This document shows, piece after piece, positions 9,823-19,371 of a DNA stretch of 64,000 nt. Origin of the DNA: Betaproteobacteria bacterium (GTDB lineage: Bacteria > Pseudomonadota > Gammaproteobacteria > Burkholderiales > Burkholderiaceae_C); the NCBI GenBank assembly GCA_013289985.1, contig JABCYW010000006.1, positions 1-64,000 on the forward strand, written 5' to 3'. The notes under the pieces are model-generated. The model made no database searches. It was not told the DNA's origin and worked only from the letters and a program-made list of their open reading frames with translations. The first letter of the stretch is position 1, and the number at the start of each line of letters is the position of its first letter. Both the position numbers and the translations under genes were made by a program.

Positions 9823-11221
9823 GGTCGCGCTGGCCGTCGCGGCATTGCTGGCGGGCTGTGCCGGCCCGCGGCCCGCGGCGCCCCCTGACGCGAAGATCAC
9901 ACCACCGACGACATGGCGCACGACGCCGGACCCTGCCGCAGGCGAACTTTCGGCGACCTGGTGGGATGCCTTTGGCGATCCCGGCCTGACGCGCATCGTG
10001 GCGATGGCGCTTGCCGACAATGACGATGTCAGGATTGCCGCGGCGCGCGTGCAGGAGTTGATGGGGCAGGCCGCCTTCGCGCGTGCGCAGCGCATGCCGG
10101 AGGTCGACGGCGGGGTGGGCTTTCAGCGCGACCGCGGCATCAACCCGGCGTACGGGATTCCGCAGGTCGAGAACGTCACGGAGCCCGTCGTCACGTTCTC
10201 GTTCGATGCCGATCTGTTCGGCCGATTGCGTGCAGCAGACGCAGCGTCTCGGGGGAACCTCTTGGCGACCCAGGCCGCACAGGCAGACGTACATCTCCTA
10301 GTCGCCGCCACCACGGCTCGCCAGTGGTTTGCGCTGCGAGCGCTCGATGCGCGGCTGGCGACCTTGCACGAGACGCTCGCTGCGCGCGAACGGACGCTCG
10401 AGCTCGTGCGCCGGCGCTTTTCGGTTGGCTATGCGGCTCGACTCGACGTGGCGCAGGCCGAGGCCGAATTCCATGCAACTCAGCAGCAGATACCCACGAC
10501 CGAACTCGCGATTCGACGCACGGAGGATGCACTGAGCATCCTGCTTGGGCGCAATCCTGGGCACATCGATCGAGACGATCCTGCCACCGAGCCGGTCCTG
10601 CCACCCGTGCCAGCGGCGCTGCCGTCTTCGCTCCTGCGCCGACGCCCCGACATCGTCGAGGCCGAGGAGCACGTTGTCGCGGCCGACCTAGCGCTGGATG
10701 CGTCGCGTGCAGCGTTCATGCCGGATCTGCGCCTGTCGGCCGACTGGGGTCATGTGACGTCCACGCTCCTGAGCAATCACCCCGTCGACGTATTCACGAT
10801 TGGTGCCAGCATCCTCGCACCGATCTTCGATGCAGGGCGGCTGAAGGCCCAGGAAGGCTCGGCGGCGGCCCGTCGCGACCAGGCTGCGTTCGCCTATCGC
10901 AAGGCCGCGCTGGAGGCGTTCGGGCAGGTCGAGGACGCGCTGGCTGCGACGCAACGCCTTCACCAGCAGCTCGATTCGCTGCGGGAGCAGAAGGCCGCCC
11001 TCGAGAAGACGTTGCAGATCGCGTCGGCACGCTACAAGTCAGGCTACGCGCCGTTCCTCGACCAGCTGGACGCGCAACGCAACCTGTTGTCCGTCCAACT
11101 GGCCATCGCGCAGGCGCAGGCCGACGAGCTCAACGCCTACGTGACGCTGTTCCAGTCGCTCGGGGGAGGCTGGGATCGATCCCTTCTGGATGGCAGCCAG
11201 AAGGCGCCGCCGCATGCGTAG
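9803..11221 (+). CDS. NodT-family outer-membrane efflux lipoprotein
   Basis: 472 residues. A lipoprotein signal (LLAGC, Cys around residue 19) is followed by two outer-membrane efflux (TolC-like) repeats, each with long Ala/Gln-rich helices and the 'W..F.D..L' segment (WWDAFGDPGL near 50). The protein forms the exit duct of the tripartite pump encoded by the two preceding genes. GGAGG at 9789-9793 is 9 bp from ATG 9803 and only 3 bp from ATG 9797, so 9803 is preferred. It overlaps the adaptor gene, indicating coupled translation. Ends convergent with poxB. Confidence 0.93.
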   Translation: MSATTSRVALAVAALLAGCAGPRPAAPPDAKITPPTTWRTTPDPAAGELSATWWDAFGDPGLTRIVAMALADNDDVRIAAARVQELMGQAAFARAQRMPEVDGGVGFQRDRGINPAYGIPQVENVTEPVVTFSFDADLFGRLRAADAASRGNLLATQAAQADVHLLVAATTARQWFALRALDARLATLHETLAARERTLELVRRRFSVGYAARLDVAQAEAEFHATQQQIPTTELAIRRTEDALSILLGRNPGHIDRDDPATEPVLPPVPAALPSSLLRRRPDIVEAEEHVVAADLALDASRAAFMPDLRLSADWGHVTSTLLSNHPVDVFTIGASILAPIFDAGRLKAQEGSAAARRDQAAFAYRKAALEAFGQVEDALAATQRLHQQLDSLREQKAALEKTLQIASARYKSGYAPFLDQLDAQRNLLSVQLAIAQAQADELNAYVTLFQSLGGGWDRSLLDGSQKAPPHA

Positions 11222-11279
11222 AGGCCGCGTCAACGGCTGCCATGAAGTCGCGTAGCGCGAAGCGCCAGCGGCGCCGGCG

Positions 11280-13004
11280 TCACCGTACCAGGTTTGTCTT
11301 CGCGAGGTCGATCAGCTGCGAGCCGCGGCCGTCGAGCACTGCCTTCATGAGGAACATCCCGAAATGATGCGCCTCTTCCAGCGTGGTCTTCGGTGGCATG
11401 GAGAGTTCCTGGCGGGCGCTGACGATGTCCACAAGCACCGGACCATCGTGCTCGAAGGCTTCGGTCAGTGCCTGGTGCAGCATCTGTGGACGCTCCACAC
11501 GAATGCCCTTGACACCCATCGCTTGGGCCATCTCGGCGAAGTTCGGGTTCTTGAGCTCGCAGCCGGTGTCGAGGAACCCGTTGGCCTTCATCTCCATCTC
11601 GACGAAGCCGAGCGTCCCGTTGTTCAGGACGATGACCTTGACCTTGAGCCCGGCCTGGATCAGCGTGATGAACTCGCCCATCATCATCGTGAAGCCACCG
11701 TCACCCGACATCGAGATGACCTGGCGATCCCGGAATGCGCACTGGGCCCCGATCGCCTGCAACATCGCGTTGGCCATCGAACCATGGTTGAACGATCCGA
11801 TCAGACGGCGCTTGCCGTTCATCTGCAGGTAGCGCGCGGCCCAGATGATCGGGGTGCCGACGTCGCAGGTGAAGATCGCGTCTTCGTTCGCAAGTTCGCT
11901 GACGAGTCGCGACACGTACTGCGGATGGATCGTCTTGCTCTTGGGGCCGCTCTCCGCCAGGGAATCCAGATCCCGGCGTGCGCTCTCGTAGTGGTCGAGG
12001 GCGCTGTTCAGGTGAAGGGTGTCGGATTTCTCGAGAATGTCCGGCAGCGAGGCGCGGATCGTCTCCTTGACGTCGCCGATCACGCCGAGGTCGATCGGGC
12101 AGCGGTTGCCCAGCGCTTCCGGGCGCAGATCGACCTGGAGGACGCGTGCGTTCTCCGGATAGAACGCCCGGTAGGGGAAGTCCGTTCCCAGGAGCAGCAA
12201 CGTATCGCAGCTCTTCATCGCCACGTAGCCGGAGGCGAAGCCCACCAGCCCCGTCATGCCAACGTCGTACGGGTTGTCGTATTCGAGATGCTCCTTGCCC
12301 CGGAACGCGTGAACGATTGGCGCCTTCAGGCGTCCAGCGAGTTCGACAACCTCCGCGTGAGCGCCGGCACAGCCTGCGCCGCACAACAGGGTCACTCGCT
12401 CACCGACGTTGAGCATCGCCGCCAGCTGCCTGCACTCATGCTTGTTGGGAACCAGCATGGGCCGGTCGGGAAGCAGCCAGTTCGGAATCGTCGCGGCGAG
12501 CGGCTTGAGCGCCACGTCGCCGGGCAACACCACCACGGCGACGCCGCGCTTGGCCACGGCGACGCGAATCGCGCGGAGGAGGATCTGCGGGAGTTGCTCT
12601 GGTTTCGAGACGAGTTCGACGTAGTGGCTGCACTCCTTGAACAGGATTTCGGGGTGGGTCGCCTGGAAGTAGTCGATGCCGATCTCCGAGCTCGGGATGT
12701 GCGCGGCGATGGCGAGAACCGGCACGCCGTTGCGGTGACAGTCGAACAAGCCATTGATCAGATGCAAGTTGCCCGGGCCGCAGCTTCCTGCACAGACCGC
12801 GAGCTGGCCCGTCACGTGCGCCTCGGCGCCGGCCGCGAAGGCCGCGGCCTCCTCATGCCGGACGTGGACCCACTCGATGTCGCCCTCCATGCGACGCAGC
12901 GCGTCCGTGAGGCCATTGAGTGAGTCGCCGACGACGCCATAGATGCGCTCGACGCCAGCCTGGCGCAGGGTTTCGGCCATGTAGCCTGCCGCGGTGCTTG
13001 CCAT
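11280..13004 (-). CDS. poxB: pyruvate oxidase / pyruvate:quinone oxidoreductase
   Basis: 574 residues, closely matching E. coli PoxB over its whole length. It converts pyruvate to acetate and CO2 with ThDP and FAD and passes electrons to membrane quinone. Visible: [14 protein letters not shown] with the ThDP-activating Glu near 50, [19 protein letters not shown] near 76-94, the FAD region (PYRAFYP near 275) and [12 protein letters not shown] with NN for ThDP-Mg near 440-470. The C-terminal ~25 residues match the lipid-binding tail of PoxB (IDLAKTN). The GGAG before ATG 13004 sets the start; the longer frame to 13460 is spurious. It lies 46 bp after an acetoacetate-decarboxylase-like gene on the same strand. 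Confidence 0.96.
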   Translation of the reverse strand: MASTAAGYMAETLRQAGVERIYGVVGDSLNGLTDALRRMEGDIEWVHVRHEEAAAFAAGAEAHVTGQLAVCAGSCGPGNLHLINGLFDCHRNGVPVLAIAAHIPSSEIGIDYFQATHPEILFKECSHYVELVSKPEQLPQILLRAIRVAVAKRGVAVVVLPGDVALKPLAATIPNWLLPDRPMLVPNKHECRQLAAMLNVGERVTLLCGAGCAGAHAEVVELAGRLKAPIVHAFRGKEHLEYDNPYDVGMTGLVGFASGYVAMKSCDTLLLLGTDFPYRAFYPENARVLQVDLRPEALGNRCPIDLGVIGDVKETIRASLPDILEKSDTLHLNSALDHYESARRDLDSLAESGPKSKTIHPQYVSRLVSELANEDAIFTCDVGTPIIWAARYLQMNGKRRLIGSFNHGSMANAMLQAIGAQCAFRDRQVISMSGDGGFTMMMGEFITLIQAGLKVKVIVLNNGTLGFVEMEMKANGFLDTGCELKNPNFAEMAQAMGVKGIRVERPQMLHQALTEAFEHDGPVLVDIVSARQELSMPPKTTLEEAHHFGMFLMKAVLDGRGSQLIDLAKTNLVR

Positions 13005-13050
13005 GTGAACTCCAGTTGACTTGGTGGTCATCCGCGCCGGACTAGGCATC

Positions 13051-13839
13051 CTAATCCAGGGTGCGCAGGTCAGTGACCGAGTAGGACATCGAGCAGCGGA
13101 AGCCCAGTCCCGTGCGGAGTGGCGCCAGCATGTGCATCTCCTCGCCGGCGACCTGCGGCAGGCGGATCTCGCCTTCGCCAGTCCACATCTCCACGATGCG
13201 CAGGTTGTCCGTGATCGACATGACCAGTTCGTTGACCGCGGGCCTGTCGTGTTGACCCGCCGCCAGTCGGGGGAAATACCGCACGTTGACCGTGGGCCGG
13301 CTGAAGATCTTGGTGACCTCGGGTTCGGGTGCCTCGAGCTTGATGCGCGCCTCGGCCAGGCGCACGCCGTGAGCGGAGAGCGTGCCCGCGAATCGGCTGC
13401 CGCGCCCGACCGGACCGCCTGCTGCGCTTGGCGCGGCGAAGGCTCGGGTCTGGAAGACACTGCCGATTCGCTTGGGGAACCCCTGGGCCCAGCCGCGCGC
13501 CAGGGCGGCGTCGTTGTCCACGTAGATGAACGGGCAGAACATCACGGGCGTCTCGTGCCAGACGGCGTCGATCAGGATGAAGGCCTCCCGATACTGGTAG
13601 CGCGCCGGGTCGAGCATTTCATCGTGCTGGGCGGTGAACTGCCAGTCGAGAAACAGCAATGCGGCGTGGCCGTTGCTGTTCGGATCGGGCGTCAGACCTG
13701 GGGGCAGCAACGCCTCGGTGGCCTCCGGGTCGGCTTCGTACTCGACGCCGATGATGTCGCTGGCGTAGTGCCACGGCGGAGGCGGCGTGACCGCGGCCAG
13801 GCCCAGCGGTGTACGGGGAACGGTGTAGCCCTTGAGCAT
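13051..13839 (-). CDS. acetoacetate decarboxylase family protein (copy 1)
   Basis: 262 residues with the ADC fold features: N-terminal [14 protein letters not shown] near 45, and [11 protein letters not shown] near 120-130, where the Lys aligns with the Schiff-base lysine region of ADC-family enzymes. ADC decarboxylates acetoacetate to acetone, but family members include other aldol/decarboxylation activities, so the substrate is open. It is a close paralogue of the adjacent gene at 13865-14677 (same start, same [22 protein letters not shown]-type segments). AGGAGA precedes ATG 13839. Together with its paralogue and poxB it appears to form a three-gene operon. Confidence 0.85.
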   Translation of the reverse strand: MLKGYTVPRTPLGLAAVTPPPPWHYASDIIGVEYEADPEATEALLPPGLTPDPNSNGHAALLFLDWQFTAQHDEMLDPARYQYREAFILIDAVWHETPVMFCPFIYVDNDAALARGWAQGFPKRIGSVFQTRAFAAPSAAGGPVGRGSRFAGTLSAHGVRLAEARIKLEAPEPEVTKIFSRPTVNVRYFPRLAAGQHDRPAVNELVMSITDNLRIVEMWTGEGEIRLPQVAGEEMHMLAPLRTGLGFRCSMSYSVTDLRTLD

Positions 13840-13864
13840 GGTGCTCTCCTTTCGATGTCGTTCT

Positions 13865-14677
13865 TCAGCCCTTGCCGGCGACCGTGAAGTCCTCGAGGAT
13901 CTTCAGGTCGCTGATGGAGCAGGACATCGAGAAGCGGTAGCCCGACCCCACGCGCACGGGCGCAAGCGCGTGCAGTTCCTCTCCGCACGCTTCGGGCAAC
14001 CTCAGGTCGCCTTCGCCCGTCCAGACGCCGACCGCCTGCAGGTCGTCCGTCACCGCCATGACGAGTTCGTTGACCGCCGGGTCGTCGTGGCGGCCGGCCG
14101 TCAGGCGCGGGAAGTAGCGGCGGTTGACTGTTGATTTCAGGAGTGCGGCCGGCGGCGTTTCGATCGGTTCCCTCAGCGTGAGTCGCCCTTCGGCGAGTCG
14201 CTGCCCGTGCACGGACAGGCTGGCTCCGAACCTCGTGCCCCTCTCGATCGGCGCCGAGGCAGCGCTTCGTGCGGCGAAGCTGCGTGTCTGGAAGATCGAG
14301 CCCAGCCGTTTCGGATAGCCCTGCGCGTGACCGCGAGCCATTGCGGAATCGTTGTCGACGTACATGTACGGTGCCCAGGCCACCGGACGGCCCTTGTACA
14401 TGGCATCAACCAGCACGTAGAACTCTCGGTACTGGTAGCGAGCCGGATCGAGGAATTCGTCGTCCTGCGCCGTGAACTGCCAGTCGACGAACAGGGCCAG
14501 CACGTGGCCCGCCGATTGAGAGTCCGGTGTCAGGCCAGGAGGGAGCGTCGCGTTCGCGGCGGCCGGATCGGTCCAGAACTCGAGGGCGATCACGTCGCCC
14601 GAATAGTGCCAGGGCGGTGCTGCCACGAGGTTGGCTTTGCCCAGCGGCGAGAGAGGAACGGTGTAGCCCTTCAGCAT
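13865..14677 (-). CDS. acetoacetate decarboxylase family protein (copy 2)
   Basis: 270 residues, paralogous to the gene at 13051-13839 through tandem duplication; segments such as [22 protein letters not shown] and PKR[IL]GS[VI]FQTR are shared. The putative Schiff-base Lys is in QGYPKRLGSIF. The start at 14677 has GGAG upstream and gives the same MLKGYTVP N-terminus as copy 1; a longer in-frame extension to 14809 shows no similarity. It is the first gene of the apparent ADC-ADC-poxB operon and is divergent from the LuxR-type regulator at 15069, which may control it. Confidence 0.85.
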   Translation of the reverse strand: MLKGYTVPLSPLGKANLVAAPPWHYSGDVIALEFWTDPAAANATLPPGLTPDSQSAGHVLALFVDWQFTAQDDEFLDPARYQYREFYVLVDAMYKGRPVAWAPYMYVDNDSAMARGHAQGYPKRLGSIFQTRSFAARSAASAPIERGTRFGASLSVHGQRLAEGRLTLREPIETPPAALLKSTVNRRYFPRLTAGRHDDPAVNELVMAVTDDLQAVGVWTGEGDLRLPEACGEELHALAPVRVGSGYRFSMSCSISDLKILEDFTVAGKG

Positions 14678-15068
14678 GGTCTGTCTCCGAGGACGTCCGT
14701 GGACGATTCGATTCGATGCGGTGCTCGAGGAAAACGCTTCTCCGCTTGCGTTCCGGTGGGCTGAATATCGTGGGCACGCTCCCAACGCGGCATCCCCCGC
14801 ATGGGGCATCTATCGATCCGCCGGGCGGCGGCGCCGGGTTTGCGGATCGGCGAACATGGCCGCGGTGAGAGAAATGCGCCGGCTTGGAACGCGGCTTGGT
14901 TACGGATGAAATATTCGCCCGCGGCCTGCAATCAAGAAGGCCGACACGAAATGCTTCCGTAGCCTTTGCCATCTAACTTGGGGTGCACCGGAAGGTGGCG
15001 TTGCACTTCGCCGCCCCGCGCCACCCGCAAGCGTGCTGTCTGTACGGCGGGAAACCAGGGTCGGAGCC
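14678..15068. other. 391-bp divergent intergenic region (ADC operon / LuxR gene)
   Basis: The region should hold promoters for the ADC-ADC-poxB operon and the LuxR-type gene. I see no convincing promoter pair, operator or small gene. The luxR-type gene could start at GTG 15033 inside it. Confidence 0.35.
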
Positions 15069-16739
15069 ATGGGACAACCGCAGCTTCACACGTCGTCTCT
15101 TCATCTGCATGCTGACTTGGCGTCGAATGCGTGGTGCCGCCGCCGCCTGCTCGCCTCGACACCACCAACCGGCGCGTCTTCGCTGGCAGGGGGAGGTCGG
15201 ACGGAGGAGGGCGGCGGTGCCTTGGGTGACGCGTCGTGGAAGCTCTCGCCCAACCAAGGAGATCGATCGCCGTCTTCAGATCCTTGCGCCAGGCTGATCC
15301 TCAAGGCGTGGTCGGCACTTGCGGGAATGCGGCTCGCGGAAGGGATCGCCATTGTCGAGGCCATCGACGCGATCGACAAAGAGTGCGCATCGGCGCGTTC
15401 TGGTTCCGCGCAGTTCGAGCGCGTTGTCTTGCGTGGCATCGTTCGGGCGCTCAAGGGCGACAGTGGGTTTGCAGCCGGCCTGGTCGAGGCGCTGGAGCGT
15501 CACCCGGCAGGAAACAACCATCCGGCGACACCTCTGTTGCTGCGCTTCGCTCACTGGAAGGATCGCCGGCTTGACGACTTCTGCGATCTGTCACGCCCGC
15601 TCGAGCAGCATCCGAAGGATCGGCGGGAGGTGGTGTGCAATGTCCTGCACTTGTCGATGGAGTCGGCTGTCGAAATGGAGCAGTTGCGTCCTTTCAGTGC
15701 TGCGCGCCTGGCGAGCGAGGCGTTGGAGCAGGCGACTCGGTTCCTCGGTCCGGACTTCGCGGGTGCGCGTTTGGCCGCGGGACTCAGCGCGCGCGTCCTC
15801 TATGAACAGAACCAGATCGACGCGGCTGACGGCTTCATTCGAGACCGGCTTGCGCTCAGCAGCATGCAAGGAGGGCTTGAAGGCGCTCTGGTCGCCTACA
15901 TCGTCGGCTCGCGCATCGCCGCGGCGCGTTGCCAGAATCGGTTCGCTGTCCTGCTCCTGAGTGAGGCAGAGTCGCTGGCGGAGGAATGGGGCTGGCCCAG
16001 GTTGGCGGCGGCAAGCCTCGCCGAGCGTGTTCGTATCCTCGTCGAAGACGGAAAGTTGAAGGACGCAAGGCTTTGCGCAGGGCGCTTGACCAGTTTGCGG
16101 ACGAGATCGACGCCCGCCGCGGGCGACGATCGGGTAGCCGCCTTTGCCGCGCTCGCGACAGCTCGCATTGAGCTTGCAGCTGGCGTGATGCCTGGAACAG
16201 TGGAGCGCCTGCGCGAAGTTGTTGCCGCGGCGCTGCGTCGAAGGGAATGTGACTTCGCCGTCGAGGCGATGCTCACGCTTTCATGCGTGTTGCATCGCCT
16301 CGGCCGCGACGAAGAGGCCCAGGCCGAGACGCTGAGGGTGATCGAACTTGGTGCTCACGCGGGCCTCTATCGAACGTTCCTCGATGGGGGGTGCGCGGTG
16401 CGCGAGCTGTTGCACTGGGTCTACCGGCTGCGAACTGCGACTGGAGGTGTGCTCGGCGAACTACGCAGCTATGTGCGCAGCTTGCTTGTGGGATTTCCAA
16501 CTCCGGAGCCAGAGAGGCAGTCCGCACGCAGCCGCCATCGCTCCGGAGACTCGCTGTCGCCGCGAGAGCGGTGCATCGTTGAATTGATGAGCCACGGGCT
16601 ATCGAACAAGCAGATCGCCAGGCGACTCGGCATTGCGCCGGAGACCGTCAAGTCCCACGCGAAGCACATCCTTCTGAAGCTCGCAGCGCAGACGCGCGTG
16701 GAAGCCGTGTCGCGCGCGCTCAGCCTGGGAATGATCTAG
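15069..16739 (+). CDS. LuxR-type transcriptional regulator with TPR-like middle region (MalT C-half type)
   Basis: 556 residues. The last ~60 residues are a clear LuxR/FixJ helix-turn-helix: LSPRERCIVELMSHGLSNKQ followed by IARRLGIAPETVKSHAKHI. The preceding ~400 residues are Ala/Leu-rich helical repeats like the TPR segment of MalT/LAL regulators. The N-terminal nucleotide-binding domain of that family is absent: I see no Walker A motif, and ~900 residues would be normal. So this is either a naturally short relative or an N-terminally truncated one. ATG 15069 follows AGGGTCGGAG; GTG 15033 is the alternative start. Divergent from the ADC-poxB operon, which is its likely target. Confidence 0.8.
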   Translation: MGQPQLHTSSLHLHADLASNAWCRRRLLASTPPTGASSLAGGGRTEEGGGALGDASWKLSPNQGDRSPSSDPCARLILKAWSALAGMRLAEGIAIVEAIDAIDKECASARSGSAQFERVVLRGIVRALKGDSGFAAGLVEALERHPAGNNHPATPLLLRFAHWKDRRLDDFCDLSRPLEQHPKDRREVVCNVLHLSMESAVEMEQLRPFSAARLASEALEQATRFLGPDFAGARLAAGLSARVLYEQNQIDAADGFIRDRLALSSMQGGLEGALVAYIVGSRIAAARCQNRFAVLLLSEAESLAEEWGWPRLAAASLAERVRILVEDGKLKDARLCAGRLTSLRTRSTPAAGDDRVAAFAALATARIELAAGVMPGTVERLREVVAAALRRRECDFAVEAMLTLSCVLHRLGRDEEAQAETLRVIELGAHAGLYRTFLDGGCAVRELLHWVYRLRTATGGVLGELRSYVRSLLVGFPTPEPERQSARSRHRSGDSLSPRERCIVELMSHGLSNKQIARRLGIAPETVKSHAKHILLKLAAQTRVEAVSRALSLGMI

Positions 16740-16785
16740 CGAAATGCGGTCGCAGGCTGCGCTCCCGAACGGCGTCCATGGCGCG

Positions 16786-17385
16786 TCACCCGACGCGATA
16801 GGTCTTTCCAGTCTGTGCCCCTTCCACGCTCTTGACGAAGGCCAGGGCCGCGTCCGCTACCGGCACCGGCTTGAAGCCGCTGAAGTACGGCCCGTAGAGC
16901 GCCATCGATTCGACGAACACCGTCGGGCTGACGCTGTTGATGCGCACGCCGCGCGGCAGCTCGATGGCGGCGGCGCCGACAAACGCATCCAGCGCCGCGT
17001 TCACCATGGACGCCGAGCTGCCCGAGCGTATCGGCTCCTGACTCAGAATCCCGCTGATCAACGTGAAGCTTCCGCCGTCTGAAATCTGGTGCTGCCCCGC
17101 GATGACCAGGTTCACCTGGCCCATCAGCTTGTCCTTCAGGCCGATCCCGAATTGCTCCGGGGTCGTCTCGCCCAAGGACCCGAAATGCACGTTGCCCGCC
17201 GCGCAGGCGACGGCATCGAAGGCGCCGACCTGCCGGTACATGCGCTGCACGCTGGCAAAGTCGGTGATGTCCACCTGCACGTCGGCGCCGCCACGTCCTG
17301 CGCGCACGATCTGGTGGCGGGCACTCAACTGCTCGCCAATGGCTTGACCCAGCGTACCGCTGGCTCCGATCAGAATGATTTTCAT
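16786..17385 (-). CDS. short-chain dehydrogenase/reductase (SDR), small type
   Basis: 199 residues, short for an SDR but normal for the compact group with this N-terminus. The Rossmann motif GASGTLGQAIG (7-17) replaces the classical TGxxxGxG, and CAAGN near 62 is the NAG-type motif. The usual YxxxK catalytic pair is not evident: the corresponding segment reads SSASMVNAALDAF, as in other atypical members, so catalysis may differ. GGAG lies 8 bp before ATG 17385. It follows the SMP-30 gene by 24 bp on the same strand, and both are divergent from the LysR gene. Confidence 0.85.
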   Translation of the reverse strand: MKIILIGASGTLGQAIGEQLSARHQIVRAGRGGADVQVDITDFASVQRMYRQVGAFDAVACAAGNVHFGSLGETTPEQFGIGLKDKLMGQVNLVIAGQHQISDGGSFTLISGILSQEPIRSGSSASMVNAALDAFVGAAAIELPRGVRINSVSPTVFVESMALYGPYFSGFKPVPVADAALAFVKSVEGAQTGKTYRVG

Positions 17386-17409
17386 GAGGGGTTCTCCGTT
17401 GCAAGGGGT

Positions 17410-18351
17410 TCATTGGCCGGCGACACGGGTGCGCAGGGCCAGGACCTTGTCACTGTAGGTAATCAGCAGGTCGCGGCCATCCTTGCCGCCGAATGCCAGG
17501 TTGCTGACGTGGCTGCCCGCCATGTCGACCTTGCACAGCATCGCGCCATCGGCGCTGAAGACGCCCAGGCTTTCCGGCCCGGTCATCCACAGGTTGCCGT
17601 GGCGATCCACCTTGAGGCCGTCCACCATGGGCTCCTGGCCGGCGGCGGGCTCGATCCTGGCGAAACGCTGCTTGCCCATCAACTGGCCGTCCGGGGCGAC
17701 CTTGAAGCGGTAGACGGTGCCGTCAGCCGTGTCGGCCACATACAGAAGGTGCTCGTCCGGCGAGAATGCCAGCCCGTTGGGCAACCGGAGCTCGCCGGTG
17801 AGCAGCGTGACATGGCCGTCCTTGAGGCGATACACGCCTCGCACAGGCTGTTCCTCGGCGGCCCTCTGCGGGCCATGGCCCTGGATGCCGTAGGGCGGGT
17901 CGGTGAACAGCACGCTGCCGTCGCTGGCCACCACCAGGTCATTGGGGCTGTTCAGCTTCTTGCCGTCGAAGGCGTCCAGTTCCACGGTGGTGGCGCCGCT
18001 CGCATCGGTCATGCCGACCTTGCGGTCATGCCGGGCGCTCCACAGGTTGCCCGCCGCGTCGAACGCGTTGCCGTTGGCATAGCCGGATGGCTTCAGCACC
18101 GATGTCACCTTGCCATCCAGCGTGACGCCAAACACCGTGTTGGCCGGGATGTCGCTGAACACGAAGCGGCCATTGCGCCGGTCCCAGGCCGGCCCCTCGG
18201 TGTACTGGAAGCCGCTGGCGACCACGCGGGGCTGGGTGTCGACCAGCACGTCATTGCATCGGTCCGCGGCGCGAGCCTGCGGGACGAGGGCCGACAGCGC
18301 CAGCGCGCCGGCGACGAGTCTGGACGGAAACGAGATTGCGGACGTCTTCAC
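17410..18351 (-). CDS. SMP-30/gluconolactonase-like beta-propeller protein, exported
   Basis: 313 residues. An N-terminal signal peptide (hydrophobic LVAGALALSAL, cleavage after ARA near 28) targets it to the periplasm. The body is the six-bladed SMP-30/LRE propeller; metal-binding candidates are Glu in TEGPAWD, Asn in SPNDLVV and LPNGLAF, and Asp in VDGLKVD. Such enzymes hydrolyse sugar or other lactones. GTG 18351 is chosen because TTGGAG lies 5 bp upstream; the upstream in-frame TTG at 18366 overlaps that site. First gene of a two-gene operon with the SDR, divergent from a LysR regulator. Confidence 0.87.
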   Translation of the reverse strand: MKTSAISFPSRLVAGALALSALVPQARAADRCNDVLVDTQPRVVASGFQYTEGPAWDRRNGRFVFSDIPANTVFGVTLDGKVTSVLKPSGYANGNAFDAAGNLWSARHDRKVGMTDASGATTVELDAFDGKKLNSPNDLVVASDGSVLFTDPPYGIQGHGPQRAAEEQPVRGVYRLKDGHVTLLTGELRLPNGLAFSPDEHLLYVADTADGTVYRFKVAPDGQLMGKQRFARIEPAAGQEPMVDGLKVDRHGNLWMTGPESLGVFSADGAMLCKVDMAGSHVSNLAFGGKDGRDLLITYSDKVLALRTRVAGQ

Positions 18352-18424
18352 GGGAACTCCAATCAATGGTTGCTCGGTGAAGGCATTCTTCGTGGCAGCG
18401 CGATCCTATTGAATGGGGATGAAA

Positions 18425-18458
18425 GGATATGATTCATCCGAAAGAGGGATATATCATC
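18425..18458. promoter_or_regulatory. repeated AT-rich element in the SMP-30/lysR divergent promoter region
   Basis: Two near copies in the same orientation, GGATATGATTCATC (18425-18438) and GGATATATCATC (18447-18458), lie just before the lysR start, in the only clearly AT-rich part of the 112-bp divergent gap. LysR regulators commonly bind such sites to control themselves and the divergent operon. Site assignment is inference. Confidence 0.35.
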
Positions 18459-18463
18459 GGGTC

Positions 18464-19360
18464 ATGAGCGACTTGATGGTGGCCTTCAAAACGTTTTGCC
18501 GGGTGGTGGATCGCTCCAGCGTGTCGCGCGCCGCGCTGGACCTGGACCTGGCGCAGGCCACCGTGAGCCGCCACCTGCAGGAGCTGGAGCAGCGCTACGG
18601 CACCGTCCTGATCGCGCGCACCACGCGCAGCCTGCTGATCACGCCGGCCGGACAGCAGGTCTACGACTACGCGGCTTCGGTCTTGCGCTCCGAGACCGAA
18701 CTGGCCCAGCGGCTCGTGGAGGACGCCACCTCGATGCAAGGGCGCATCACGATCGCCGGTCCGAGCGGCTTTGGCCACGCGGTGCTGAACCGGTTCCTGA
18801 CCGGCTTCGGCGCGCGCCATCCCGAGCTGACCATTCGCCTGCTGCTGTCGGAGCGACAGGTCAACCTGGTGGAGGAGGGCATCGACGTCGCGATCCGCAT
18901 CGGCAGTCCCGTGGACTCCTCACTGCTGGCAAAGCCGCTGGGCATGCTGAAGGAAGTGCTGGTGGCCGCGCCGAGATTGCTTCCCACCGCCTGGCGGCCC
19001 AAGCAACCGAAAGAATTGGCCTCGCTGCCGCGCTTGGCGCTGAGCCGCACACATGCGTCCGGGATCGAGCTGCGCCGCGGAAAGCTGCACGAGGTCATCG
19101 ACAGCGCACCGATCTTCGAAGTCGACAGCTCGCTGGCCTTGTTGGATGTATTGCTGGCAGGGCGAGGCTACGCGCCCATTCACCACTACCTGGCCGCCGA
19201 CGCCATGCGCACGGGACGGTTGATCCAACTATTGCCCGCGTGGTCGCTGCCGGCCTGGCCCGTGAACGCGCTCTTCACGTCGCGAACCCGGGCGCATCGG
19301 GTCGACGTGTTCGCGCAAGAGTTCGAGGCCCATCTGCGGGATATCCTCCCACCAATCTGA
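18464..19360 (+). CDS. LysR-family transcriptional regulator
   Basis: 298 residues, the normal LysR length. N-terminal winged HTH (about 5-62) with SRAALDLDLAQATVSRHLQE as recognition region, followed by the linker helix and a periplasmic-binding-like effector domain (about 88-295; ITIAGPSGFGHAVL start). ATG 18464 gives the standard N-terminus MSDLMVAFKTF. It is divergent from the SMP-30/SDR operon, the usual LysR target arrangement, and lies 11 bp before the glycoside hydrolase gene, which it may also control. Effector unknown. Confidence 0.9.
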   Translation: MSDLMVAFKTFCRVVDRSSVSRAALDLDLAQATVSRHLQELEQRYGTVLIARTTRSLLITPAGQQVYDYAASVLRSETELAQRLVEDATSMQGRITIAGPSGFGHAVLNRFLTGFGARHPELTIRLLLSERQVNLVEEGIDVAIRIGSPVDSSLLAKPLGMLKEVLVAAPRLLPTAWRPKQPKELASLPRLALSRTHASGIELRRGKLHEVIDSAPIFEVDSSLALLDVLLAGRGYAPIHHYLAADAMRTGRLIQLLPAWSLPAWPVNALFTSRTRAHRVDVFAQEFEAHLRDILPPI

Positions 19361-19371
19361 CCTCCAACCGG

